A DNA stretch of 64,000 nt, taken from assembly GCF_000722635.1 (NCBI RefSeq), contig NZ_JOKH01000002.1, positions 750,756 through 814,755 of the forward strand, in the 5' to 3' direction. Below, piece by piece: positions 38,401-45,538 of this stretch (the first letter of the stretch is position 1; each line of letters begins with the position of its first letter). A program made the translations under genes and the position numbers. This DNA is from Endozoicomonas numazuensis. GTDB lineage: Bacteria > Pseudomonadota > Gammaproteobacteria > Pseudomonadales > Endozoicomonadaceae. The notes beneath the pieces were generated by a model. The model worked only from the letters and a program-made list of their open reading frames with translations. It was not told the DNA's origin and did no database searches.

Positions 38401-38708
38401 CCAGTGCCCAGGCAATGCTGGTAGGTATCGGAATCTCTCAGTTTGGCGGCATTGCCACGTCCATTGGTGAAACCTTTGGCTTCAGTGATGTCTCCCTGGA
38501 TACCGAAGGCAGTGGTGAAGACACTCAGGTCACCATCGGTGGCTACATAGCGCCAGGTCTTCGCCTTCAGTACGGTGCCGGTGTTTTCAGTTCAGTCAGC
38601 GAAGTGAAAGTGCGTTATGAACTGATGCCCAGGCTCTATCTGCAAGTTGTCAGCGGTCTGGCACAGGCTGTGGATATCTTTTACCGTTTTACCATCAAAC
38701 ATGACTGA
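35415..38708 (+). CDS. tamB: Translocation and assembly module protein TamB
   Basis: 1097 residues. An N-terminal membrane anchor (APGILIILVSTLCLALFLLL) leads into a very long beta-rich AsmA-like/DUF490 chain that spans the periplasm as a lipid-carrying groove. The C-terminal DUF490 block includes GTIKLIEGRYRQLGQDLLI, IIFQGPIDSPYLLVNAIR and SYLLRGKGLEGDD. Slightly shorter than E. coli TamB (1259). Overlaps tamA by 4 bases, so both are made together. Confidence 0.94.
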   Translation: MRTAVLYLLKAPGILIILVSTLCLALFLLLTHTGNLWLWNLARTQLPELQGELIKGSIPNGIVFQNPGWVDQDMAITANWLTLQWQPGMLFEGKLVIDELLLENLAIKLPASDKEQAPSSDKMILPEIKLPLPITLKKMTLDKGTYEQGEIKEAVSALFLSADARQSRININTLRVEHALGKASLEGNISLSGDYPLSAEVDIHPAPLNSELQPEELSLAIQGSLTDYQLNARARAVSNFLSTPETQKDTEIYATLKAQGSLEHIAIQRLSLSTPEGNADVSGQLGWTQGISWNGKINLNSLNTANLLPEYPGTLDGVLESRFNLKGQYWHLVVSEMNITGELRDKPVSLSGTLDVNSLFKWKVDRVNAEVGDNRLSAHGHLDEQWNIEAELNALNLAELYPGLKGEVKGLINISGSKQQPSLDFQLDSTSIRYLDTAFKGLSAKGNIEKKEQLLGQARISIDSMNQGSQKLSQILLEARGNEKQHQVRLSTQGKELKSIITVAGSYSNEQWQGQLTRSDLNTRFGHWSLQKPVDIKASAVSASFSPFCLESSPSSICVQSNHLSKDTGQLSFNIDQLAPERFKAFFPAEFNWQAFLSSQGEVRWKDNQPELTLNLSSTPGTLQAYDLSGDYTELALEASIANNQLRSSLNFLSNKLGHSNLSMAVDDLQDQKTLTGQLNVDQLLLEIFAPFLPEVSKLNGTFSARGRLEGTLTKPLFYGRLAIENGYANTTREIVSVSELNTYLNVNGDSGTIEGKMQVGQGSLDLGGQLNWKDLQKPSGNITLAGQNLDVKYPGIGEIRVSPDLKLTLSEQIELTGIIRIPWSRININSLPENAVSVSDDVVIIQKGQTSEFNEQTSKRFSMKARIELGDDIRLDAYGLKTKLAGHLDLLQLTNKPLEGHGTIKLIEGRYRQLGQDLLIKDGKIIFQGPIDSPYLLVNAIRNPDTIEDNVEVGINVSGPVAKPEWSVYSSPEMPQQEQLSYLLRGKGLEGDDSSSAQAMLVGIGISQFGGIATSIGETFGFSDVSLDTEGSGEDTQVTIGGYIAPGLRLQYGAGVFSSVSEVKVRYELMPRLYLQVVSGLAQAVDIFYRFTIKHD

Positions 38709-38765
38709 ATGACCGCATTACAACTTCCATTTTTGTGACCATGAAAAAGTAGTAATATACTGCCT

Positions 38766-38820
38766 CGGGAGCCTGTCGGACTTAAGACAATTTTGGCCTG
38801 AATTCCAACAGACTCCTGGC
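38766..38820. repeat. Short imperfect palindromic element
   Basis: 55 bases between tamB and the zinc-ribbon gene whose two 15-base ends (CGGGAGCCTGTCGGA and, inverted, CAGGAGTCTGTTGGA) match at 12 of 15 positions. Reads like a small decayed inverted-repeat element or REP unit. No second copy is seen in the window. Confidence 0.35.
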
Positions 38821-38849
38821 TAATAATAAAAACCGCAGAAGGAAGTTGT

Positions 38850-39233
38850 ATGGAATGCCCAAAATGCAATAACACTATGTCAGAGATCCCTGATATGGCT
38901 TTGTCTGCATCTAAATGCAATGGATGCCACGGCATCTGGTTTCGCGACGGTAGCCATGAAACTGCCAAAAGCATTAAGGACAGCGGTGAAATTGACACGC
39001 CCTCCAACAACGCAGCCTCTGCCTATAACTCTGTGAGAGATATTGATTGTCCCGAGTGCATGAAAAAGATGATCAAAATGGTGGATAAGACTCAACTGCA
39101 TATTGAGTTTGAGGCCTGCACCTACTGCAATGGCGTTTTCTTTGATGCCGGTGAATTCAAAGATTATTCAGAATACAAAATACTGGAGCGGGTTAAACAG
39201 GCTTTTCAAACCCTGAGATCCAACCTCTCCTGA
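38850..39233 (+). CDS. Two-zinc-ribbon (TFIIB-type) protein
   Basis: 127 residues with two CxxC...CxxC zinc ribbons: MECPKCNN with SKCNGCHGIWFRDG, and DCPECMKK with EACTYCNGVFFDAGEF. This is the bacterial zf-TFIIB pattern (CPxC...CpxCxGxWlDxGE). Role is unknown; such proteins are small, cytosolic metal-binding proteins. GAAGGAAG precedes the ATG. Stands alone between tamB and ppnP. Confidence 0.82.
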   Translation: MECPKCNNTMSEIPDMALSASKCNGCHGIWFRDGSHETAKSIKDSGEIDTPSNNAASAYNSVRDIDCPECMKKMIKMVDKTQLHIEFEACTYCNGVFFDAGEFKDYSEYKILERVKQAFQTLRSNLS

Positions 39234-39313
39234 GTCACTCATCACAAAAAGACCAACAGTCCATCGTTTCATGGCTGTAGATGACGAAGTAATGATTAAG
39301 AAGAAGGAATACC

Positions 39314-39595
39314 ATGCTGGAAGTTAATGAGTATTTTGATGGACAGGTAAAATCTATTGCATTTAAAGGTGAATCACTCCCCACCACCGTGGGCGTTATG
39401 GCACCGGGCGAGTACGAATTTGGTACCAGTCAGAAAGAAACCATGGCCGTTGTCAGTGGAGCCCTCACCGTCAAGCTGCCTGACAGCGATATCTGGCAAA
39501 CCTTTCGAAGCAACGAACACTTTATTGTTGAAGCTAATAAAACCTTTCAACTGAAAGTAGCCAGTGACACCGCATATCTTTGCACTTATGAATAA
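39314..39595 (+). CDS. ppnP: Pyrimidine/purine nucleoside phosphorylase PpnP
   Basis: 93 residues, equal in length to E. coli YaiE/PpnP (94). A single-cupin protein that phosphorolyses a wide range of nucleosides. Family pattern: [40 protein letters not shown] and YLCTYE at the end. AAGAAGGA precedes the ATG. Followed by a hairpin terminator. Confidence 0.92.
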   Translation: MLEVNEYFDGQVKSIAFKGESLPTTVGVMAPGEYEFGTSQKETMAVVSGALTVKLPDSDIWQTFRSNEHFIVEANKTFQLKVASDTAYLCTYE

Positions 39596-39606
39596 ATGTT
39601 AAACGA

Positions 39607-39640
39607 CCAGGCTTTAACTTTGTGATTAAAGCCTGGCCTC
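39607..39640 (+). terminator. Terminator after ppnP
   Basis: Perfect stem CCAGGCTTTA / TAAAGCCTGG (10 bp, 10-base loop) 12 bases after the ppnP stop. The tail (CCTCTTC) is only moderately T-rich. Confidence 0.55.
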
Positions 39641-39655
39641 TTCAGCCTCTTATGG

Positions 39656-39835
39656 TCAGGAACCCAGCCCACCCATCATCAGATATTTAACTTCCATATA
39701 ACACTGCTGTCCGGTTAAAAATCCGGAATAGCTGGAAAGTGCCTGTCCCTGTTGTTTAAAAAATTCGGTATCTGGCACTTTCTCTCTCCCCTGAGCCTGA
39801 CAACATGACTTTAAATCGTGACAGGTGCTTCCCAT
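39656..39835 (-). CDS. Small Cys-containing protein, possibly truncated
   Basis: 59 residues from ATG at 39835 (MGSTCHDLKSCCQAQGREK). Four cysteines (three in the first 12 residues). The frame continues upstream into a family B inverted-repeat element, whose sequence supplies spurious codons, so the natural start and promoter may have been lost. No family recognised. Real gene, remnant or chance frame cannot be separated from sequence alone. Confidence 0.3.
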   Translation of the reverse strand: MGSTCHDLKSCCQAQGREKVPDTEFFKQQGQALSSYSGFLTGQQCYMEVKYLMMGGLGS

Positions 39836-39860
39836 GCATTCATTTGCCCCCGGTAATAAA

Positions 39861-40015
39861 CTAAGGAATAGTCCCAAAATAACTTCCTTATTCAAATCTG
39901 CTCAAAATCCGTTCGGGCTGAGCTTGTCGAAGCCCAACGCCATAACCCTTCGACAAGCTCAGGGCGAACGGAATCCGGGTGAAAATCGGGAAGTTATTTT
40001 GGGGCAAATCCTAAA
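39861..40015. repeat. MITE-like element, family B copy 2
   Basis: About 155 bp, ends TAAGGAATAGTCCC-AAAATAACTTCC and GGAAGTTATTTTGGGGCAAATCC. The interior carries a different palindrome from copy 1: CCGTTCGGGCTGAGCTTGTC ... GACAAGCTCAGGGCGAACGG. The right end provides the last codons and stop of the broken flavin reductase, so it inserted into that gene. Confidence 0.8.
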
Positions 40016-40457
40016 GGAGCACTGTCTTGATCCAGATGGATGTGCTCAACCTTTCCTACCAGAATGGCGTGACCGCCTCCGTCGTATTCGTTCCAGAGGC
40101 TGCACTCAATCGTCGCTACAGAACCTTGAATGATGGGAACCCCCGTCTTCCCTTCCCTGACAGCAATGTCTTGAATAGCTTTCGCCTTGGCTTCTCCTTT
40201 TTTGGCAAAAGCAAAGGCAGGCCCAGCCTGATCCGAGGCCAGGATATTAATGGCAAAGCGTTTTCCCTGAGTCAGAACAGGATAGGTGTCAGAGTTGTAA
40301 TTCGGACAGACGAACACCAAAGGAGGAGACATGGATACAGCAGTGAAAACACTGGCAGTTAAACCAGTCAGCTCCCCTTTATATCGTAAGCAGTAACAAT
40401 AGTAACCCCCGCAGGGAAGGATCCAAGAGCCTGCTTATAGAGTTCTTCGCTGATCAT
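39994..40457 (-). pseudogene. Broken flavin reductase-like gene
   Basis: NADH:FMN reductase-like (HpaC/styrene-monooxygenase small-component type) flavoprotein. Read from ATG at 40457 (AGGA 9 bases ahead): ISEELYKQALGSFPAGVTIV, then a stop; the match resumes one frame over near 40380 with GELTGLTASVFTAVSMSPPL and continues YNSDTYPVLTQGKRFAINIL and ECSLWNEYDGGGHAILVGKV. So there is a single-base frameshift near 40375-40385. The 3' end is also cut: the family B element at 39861-40015 replaces the last residues, giving LGFAPK then stop. Two independent lesions make it a pseudogene. Confidence 0.75.
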
Positions 40458-40504
40458 TTTTATTCTTCCTCAACCCATCAGGTTAGTGATCAAATCATAA
40501 CTGA

Positions 40505-40516
40505 ACGAACGTTCGT
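40505..40516. promoter_or_regulatory. 12-bp palindrome, possible TetR-type operator
   Basis: ACGAACGTTCGT is a perfect palindrome 48 bases upstream of the broken flavin reductase start and about 110 bases upstream of the bHLH-containing gene. Similar palindromes serve TetR-family repressors. Identity of the regulator is unknown. Confidence 0.3.
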
Positions 40517-40626
40517 CTCAATAAATATGACCAGAAATAGCTCTACCCATTCCAGTCAGGGGAACTTCGTCTATTTGAATGAGTCAGATGAATGATTAGA
40601 TAAGCTCAAATGGAGAGCGACCTGCA

Positions 40627-43023
40627 ATGGATCTACAGGCAATAGCCAAACCCACTGGACCAGTATCCTCTGAAGCGTTTGATGAACGTGAAGTTTACCC
40701 CTGTGTCAGAAAAAGTTTTGGATTTTATTTTCTCAACACCCTGCCTGTAAAAGTTTTTAGACTTCTTGAATCAGATCGGGAACACTTTCTGGGAAAACCC
40801 CTGTGTGACAGATTGAAAAGAGACACCAATGACTGGGATATCTACCAGATATCCAACATCAGACCGTCCCTGAATGATCGTAACCCCAGTGATCTGGCAC
40901 ACAGCATGGCTTTGGCTTATCGAAGAACAACTGAATCAAGCAAGGATATGCCTGCCACGCCGGATGACCCTACCTCTCTGGGCTACAACTGGCAATATCA
41001 CAACACCACCAGCATCAAACTGCCTAAAGCGGATCACTTTGATGAAGGCACTCTCATTTCCGTCTTCAACTCGGAAGAAAAAAGAACACTGACCATCAAA
41101 AACCATGAAGATACGACTCATCTTGGCCTGCACGCCTGGAAAGGCCTTATTTTTGAGAGAACAACCGGACAGAATGGCAACCCCGTCTGGAGAAAGGGTG
41201 CTGAGTTTGACTCGATAAAAAAACAGTACATTCAGAGTAATCCGCTGGTCTTTGATATCCCCAGAGTCTTTGATACTGATGGACGGCCTCTCCCCCAACT
41301 GCCGACCGAAGGCGAACTCTACCCAACGACAAAAGTCATTCAGGATTTATTTGAGCTCAAGCATGGAACACGGCCAGAAGCATTCAGAACATCGGAGCAA
41401 ATGATCCCCTGGCTGAAAAACCTGAAGGAAGATGGAGCTATCAGCTTTATTGTCCAACACCCTTATGCCGCTCATATGATTGCCGCCCGAATCATCAGGA
41501 GAGATGGCTATCTGGTCTGCTATCTCCACGAAACACTGGATGGCAGAAATAAACACTCTGAAGAGATTTATGAAGAAGTGAAAACTGCCCTGAAAACCGC
41601 CTTCCCCAAAATGAACAGAGCGATAATGACCCCTGCCTTTGAAAGTCAGAAAGATTTCTCCTCTTGCGGTGTTTTTACTAAAAAAACACTGTGTGCCCTG
41701 GCCAAACCGGAGAATAAGCTGGATGAATGGTTTTTGAGACAAGCCCAAGTACCAGAGACACCCAACGGTGATAAACCAAAATCTAAAACAAGAGATCTAA
41801 TAATTGATCTGGTGGAGTACCCTGCTGTTCTCCTAAAGCTCTATCAGGGCTCAAAGGAAGACCTGAACCAAACGGTACCTGTTAATGCCATTAGTCCACA
41901 TGCAGGCCATAAATTGATGGACGCTGTCGTCCACAGAGAAAAAGTAAAAGACGGAGTTAAGATCTCATCACAAATGACTCTAAAAGAGTACCGCGAGTAT
42001 CATAGCTACAAAAGCGTTCTGAATGACACGAATTGTGGTGCGCAACAACTAGAGTACTGTCTGGTCAGTACCGGAAAGCGTTACAAAATGCTGATGTTAT
42101 GGCGAGACCACTTTCTTTCTGATTCTGACACAACCGCATCTACCACAGATACTTCTTCTACGTCAGAGCTTTTAACCCTCAGAAAGCGCAGCCACGACAG
42201 TGCTTCAGAAGCTCACGTTAATAGCTACTCAGAATCAGATCTGAGCGAAGATGCCCTGAGAATTAAACAGGAACACAGTTATTCGCTTTCACCTGATCAT
42301 ACTTTGCCTGCGGCCAAGAAAAAGTCACCGTCTCTCCCAAGAAAAGAAGAATCCGAACCCGTTGACGGCCCATTTTTATGTATTAAAGCTACCGACCAGA
42401 GAGAGTCTGAAGCCAATGACGGTAGCAGCGAAACACTGGATAGAACCGTTGCCCCACACAAAACCAATCACAAAACCAAACACAATATCCATGAAAGATT
42501 AGCCACAGCAAACATGAGTAAATCTTATAAAGAGCTTCTGACGCAGCTGCCTCTTCGCTACAAAAAAGGGAGCTCCAAAACAGAGATACTGCGCGCTGCT
42601 GCCGAGTTTATTCAAGATAAACAAAACCGTCCTCTGAGCGACTTGCAACTACAACCGCATATTGCTCCCTCACAAACAACAGACCCAATAGAATTAACTT
42701 TTTCAGCTGAAGCTGAGAATACCTCAAAGCTGACCAAGAAAAATGCTCATAACCAGATTGAACGAAATCGCCGGGCTGTCATTAATCAATGGCTCGATAT
42801 ACTGGCAACGTTAATACCCGACCCAGAAAAAAAGAAACGTTCGAAGCAGGCGATACTGTTGGCAACTATTGCGAAAGTAAAAGAGCTCCGACAAGTAAGC
42901 ACAGAGCCACTGTCCGATGATGACGAACAACCTGACAAACACACGACCTCAAGAGTTTGCAGCCCTGAATTAATGGAAATACAACCCCAATGCTCCAGTT
43001 ACGCCTCAAGAAAGCATTCATAG
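40627..43023 (+). CDS. Candidate host-directed effector: YopJ-like domain plus two bHLH domains
   Basis: 798 residues. The middle part resembles YopJ-family Ser/Thr acetyltransferases: His283 (AAHMIAARIIRRDG), Glu302 (YLHETLDG), Cys347 (QKDFSSCGVF) with Gln341; the spacing (19 and 45) nearly equals YopJ His109/Glu128/Cys172. After a Ser/Thr-rich linker with a basic cluster PAAKKKSPSLPRK (561-573, like a nuclear signal) come two basic helix-loop-helix domains: about 615-665 (KHNIHERLATAN, then SSKTEILRAAAEFIQ) and about 703-755 (KNAHNQIERNRRAVIN, then SKQAILLATIAKVKEL). The second has His708, Glu712, Arg713 and Arg716 as in E-box binders. No signal peptide. GGAGAG precedes the ATG. Function in host cells is inference. 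Confidence 0.75.
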   Translation: MDLQAIAKPTGPVSSEAFDEREVYPCVRKSFGFYFLNTLPVKVFRLLESDREHFLGKPLCDRLKRDTNDWDIYQISNIRPSLNDRNPSDLAHSMALAYRRTTESSKDMPATPDDPTSLGYNWQYHNTTSIKLPKADHFDEGTLISVFNSEEKRTLTIKNHEDTTHLGLHAWKGLIFERTTGQNGNPVWRKGAEFDSIKKQYIQSNPLVFDIPRVFDTDGRPLPQLPTEGELYPTTKVIQDLFELKHGTRPEAFRTSEQMIPWLKNLKEDGAISFIVQHPYAAHMIAARIIRRDGYLVCYLHETLDGRNKHSEEIYEEVKTALKTAFPKMNRAIMTPAFESQKDFSSCGVFTKKTLCALAKPENKLDEWFLRQAQVPETPNGDKPKSKTRDLIIDLVEYPAVLLKLYQGSKEDLNQTVPVNAISPHAGHKLMDAVVHREKVKDGVKISSQMTLKEYREYHSYKSVLNDTNCGAQQLEYCLVSTGKRYKMLMLWRDHFLSDSDTTASTTDTSSTSELLTLRKRSHDSASEAHVNSYSESDLSEDALRIKQEHSYSLSPDHTLPAAKKKSPSLPRKEESEPVDGPFLCIKATDQRESEANDGSSETLDRTVAPHKTNHKTKHNIHERLATANMSKSYKELLTQLPLRYKKGSSKTEILRAAAEFIQDKQNRPLSDLQLQPHIAPSQTTDPIELTFSAEAENTSKLTKKNAHNQIERNRRAVINQWLDILATLIPDPEKKKRSKQAILLATIAKVKELRQVSTEPLSDDDEQPDKHTTSRVCSPELMEIQPQCSSYASRKHS

Positions 43024-43943
43024 TGTTGTGCTGCAAGATTTATCAGTCTCTGCCTCGACTCAAGACTTCCCCATGCACAATGGGGAGTGACAATCAGATT
43101 AGGTAATGATGTTCTGAGCAGAATATTGCCATTAACTGGCGGCTCTTCTGTTAAAACATCAAAGCCGGCTCCCCCCAAACGCCCTGATTCCAGCGCTTTG
43201 GCCAAAGCACATTCATCGACCAATCCACCTCTGGAAGTATTGATCAGAATAGCGGTGGACTTCATCAATGAGAGCCTGTTCTGATCCAACAGGTTGGCAG
43301 TGCTTTCATTCAAGGGGCAATGCAAACTAACGACATCTGCCTGCTTAAGCCCTTTATCCAGCTCAACCCGGTCATTCCCTTTAGTACCCGAACCCGGAAC
43401 AGCCGCCTTCAACACCGTCATTCCAAAAGCTTCTGCCAACCTGGCTGTAGCCTTGCCTAAATCACCAAAGCCAATGACCAGTAACGTTTTACCTTCCAGC
43501 TCTATAATGGGGTGATTCAACAAACAGAAACTATTACTTTTTCCCCAGGTACCATTCTCAACATCACGAGAGTAAGCAGGTATCGAACCAGCCAGGGAGA
43601 GGATCAAAGCCATAGCGTGCTGAGCTACCGATGCAGTGCTGTATCGCTCTATATTTTGAACTCTGATGCCCCGGAGCTCACATGCAGCCAGATCAATATT
43701 GTTTGTTCCTGTCGCCAGCACTCCGATATAGTGAAGGTTGGGCAGAGAAGAGAGCATCGACTCATCAATAACCACTTTATTGGTAAAAATTGCTACAGCA
43801 TCACGACAGCGTTCAACCACATTTTCAGGCTCACTGGTATCGAATACCTCCAGAGATAAAGGAAGCTGCTGAAAGGCAGCCAGAGAAACATCGTCTCCTA
43901 ACGTTGCAGCATCCAATAAAACAGCTTTGTTGGTTTTACTCAC
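42999..43943 (-). CDS. D-2-hydroxyacid dehydrogenase (glycerate dehydrogenase-like)
   Basis: 314 residues, NAD(P)-dependent reductase of 2-oxoacids, probably hydroxypyruvate/glyoxylate (HprA-like). Rossmann motif VIGFGDLGKATARLAE; catalytic Arg in INTSRGGLVDE; Glu in VLTEEPP; His in VTPHCAWGS. GTG start with AAGGA 7 bases ahead. The 3' end overlaps the bHLH gene by 25 bases (convergent). A 15-bp tandem repeat lies in its leader. Confidence 0.9.
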   Translation of the reverse strand: MSKTNKAVLLDAATLGDDVSLAAFQQLPLSLEVFDTSEPENVVERCRDAVAIFTNKVVIDESMLSSLPNLHYIGVLATGTNNIDLAACELRGIRVQNIERYSTASVAQHAMALILSLAGSIPAYSRDVENGTWGKSNSFCLLNHPIIELEGKTLLVIGFGDLGKATARLAEAFGMTVLKAAVPGSGTKGNDRVELDKGLKQADVVSLHCPLNESTANLLDQNRLSLMKSTAILINTSRGGLVDECALAKALESGRLGGAGFDVLTEEPPVNGNILLRTSLPNLIVTPHCAWGSLESRQRLINLAAQHYECFLEA

Positions 43944-43961
43944 ACTTTTTCCTTCATTTCT

Positions 43962-44000
43962 TTTTCAGGCGAAGCGTTTTCAGGCGAAGCGTTTTCAGGC
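43962..44000. repeat. 15-bp tandem repeat in a gene leader
   Basis: Two full and one partial copy of TTTTCAGGCGAAGCG (43962-43976, 43977-43991, 43992-44000), ending 19 bases upstream of the hydroxyacid dehydrogenase start. Copy number could vary by slippage. Confidence 0.8.
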
Positions 44001-44055
44001 TGCTATTCTGATCGTTATATAAGACAGACACAGCCCCGGTAAACAGGAGGTATCC

Positions 44056-44292
44056 ATGGAACCTGCTCATCACACCATGAACGATCTATTTAATCAGCTC
44101 GGACTGCCCAGCAGTGATAAAGAGATTGATGCGTTTATTGAAAAGCATCAAACAATGCCACACCAAACAAAAATTCAGCATGCTGAATTTTTTTCAGACA
44201 GCCAGCAGGCATTTATCCAACAGGCTTATCATGAAGACGCTGACTGGGTCGTTGTGATCGAGCATCTGGATGCTCTGCTACGTGGAAGCTAG
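44056..44292 (+). CDS. DUF2789 family protein
   Basis: 78 residues, typical for this small gammaproteobacterial family: MNDLFNQLGLPSSDKEIDAF at the front and HEDADWVVVIEHLDALLR at the end. Helical, soluble, function unknown. AACAGGAGG is well placed before the ATG. Followed by a REP-like hairpin that may end its transcript. Confidence 0.8.
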   Translation: MEPAHHTMNDLFNQLGLPSSDKEIDAFIEKHQTMPHQTKIQHAEFFSDSQQAFIQQAYHEDADWVVVIEHLDALLRGS

Positions 44293-44304
44293 TACCAGCC
44301 CATA

Positions 44305-44367
44305 CCGTTCGCACTGAGCCTGTCGAAGTGCATTACCAGCATCCTTCGACAAGCTCAGGATGAACGG
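44305..44367. repeat. REP-like palindromic unit (solo copy)
   Basis: CCGTTCGCACTGAGCCTGTC ... CCTTCGACAAGCTCAGGATG-AACGG, a 63-bp imperfect palindrome. The same unit forms the interior of family B elements copy 2 and copy 3, but here it lacks their flanking ends. It follows DUF2789 and may fold into a transcript-ending hairpin. Confidence 0.7.
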
Positions 44368-44444
44368 AGTATCTATGAGCATTAACGCTTGGCTGCACTT
44401 GCGAGAAAATCCTTCCTGAACGTCAAGATACTGTTCTGTTGATA

Positions 44445-45182
44445 TCAGCCCAGTCTCTGGCGGACAGCCTCAAACAAACAGACACCTGTCGCTACAGAGA
44501 CATTCAAACTACTGACTGACCCAGCCATGGGAATAAAAATCAGTGAATCACACTTGTCCCGGGTCAGTCTTCTCATACCTTTACCTTCAGCGCCCATGAC
44601 CAGAGCCAAAGAACCTTTAAGGTCGGTCTTGTAGATATCAGAAGCGCTTTCACCTGCGGTACCCATCATCCAGATACCTCGATCTTTCAGCCATTCCATA
44701 GTGCGGGAAAGATTGGTCACCTGAACCAGTGGAACATTCTCTGCTGCTCCACAGGCTACCTTTCGAGCGGTGGCATTCAGGCTGGCTGACTTATCCTTGG
44801 GCGTAATCAGAGCGTGCACACCTGCGGCATCCGCCGTTCTCAGGCAGGCTCCCAGGTTGTGAGGGTCAGTGACACCGTCCAGAATCAGAAGAAAAGGGGG
44901 CTCATCGAGGTTATTCAGAAGATCTTCAAGATCACCTTCCCGATACACTTTTGCCTGGGCAACACGAGCAACAATCCCCTGATGCACACCTTCTACCTTG
45001 GAGTCCAGGCGACTTCTCTCGACAAACCGTACCGTCACACCATGACTTCGGGCTTCATCAACCAAGCCACTGATTCGTTTGTCAGTCCGACCTTTCTGGA
45101 TCAGAAGCTCAAGAACTTTTTCTGGAGAATGCTCAAACAGGCTCTGCACGGCATGCAGGCCAAAAACCAAATCGTCGCTCAT
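44445..45182 (-). CDS. rlmB: 23S rRNA (guanosine-2251-2'-O)-methyltransferase RlmB
   Basis: 245 residues from ATG at 45182 ([17 protein letters not shown]), matching E. coli RlmB (243). A SpoU-family enzyme that methylates G2251 in the peptidyl-transferase P loop. Substrate-binding domain to about 75; trefoil-knot motifs [36 protein letters not shown] and [14 protein letters not shown]. Upstream ATGs exist in frame but do not match the family start. A family A element lies just upstream. Confidence 0.94.
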   Translation of the reverse strand: MSDDLVFGLHAVQSLFEHSPEKVLELLIQKGRTDKRISGLVDEARSHGVTVRFVERSRLDSKVEGVHQGIVARVAQAKVYREGDLEDLLNNLDEPPFLLILDGVTDPHNLGACLRTADAAGVHALITPKDKSASLNATARKVACGAAENVPLVQVTNLSRTMEWLKDRGIWMMGTAGESASDIYKTDLKGSLALVMGAEGKGMRRLTRDKCDSLIFIPMAGSVSSLNVSVATGVCLFEAVRQRLG

Positions 45183-45274
45183 TGTCTGGGATTTCATTAA
45201 AGGAAAAGGAGGAGTAAGAATGAACGAATAGTAGCAGACCAGCCTCTTCTGTTGGAACTCTGACCTATCCACCT

Positions 45275-45438
45275 AGGAGGCTGACCGAGAATAGCGTCCG
45301 AGCATAAAATTCAGTAGAACGAGTCAGCTTTTTCACTGAATTTGTGCGAATAGTTGACCTATTTAAGCAAATTCAGTGGAAAAGATGGCCGTTCTTTCTG
45401 GATTTTAGGCCGGACTGTTTATTCTCGGTCAGCCTCCT
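45275..45438 (+). repeat. MITE-like element, family A copy 2 (long form)
   Basis: 164 bp, perfect 20-bp terminal inverted repeats beginning AGGAGGCTGACCGAG. Contains AAATTCAGT twice, bracketing the 62-bp block that the short copy lacks. TA occurs on both outer edges if the ends are taken as GGAGG/CCTCC, compatible with TA target duplication; not certain. It lies between rlmB and the 804-residue orphan. Confidence 0.88.
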
Positions 45439-45538
45439 AGTATTGCTAACAACTGTGACAGCATTTCTAACAGCAGTAAAACTCTTCTGCAGACTCCTTG
45501 TCCAATAGAAACAATTACATCAACCCGGAGCCTCTTCC

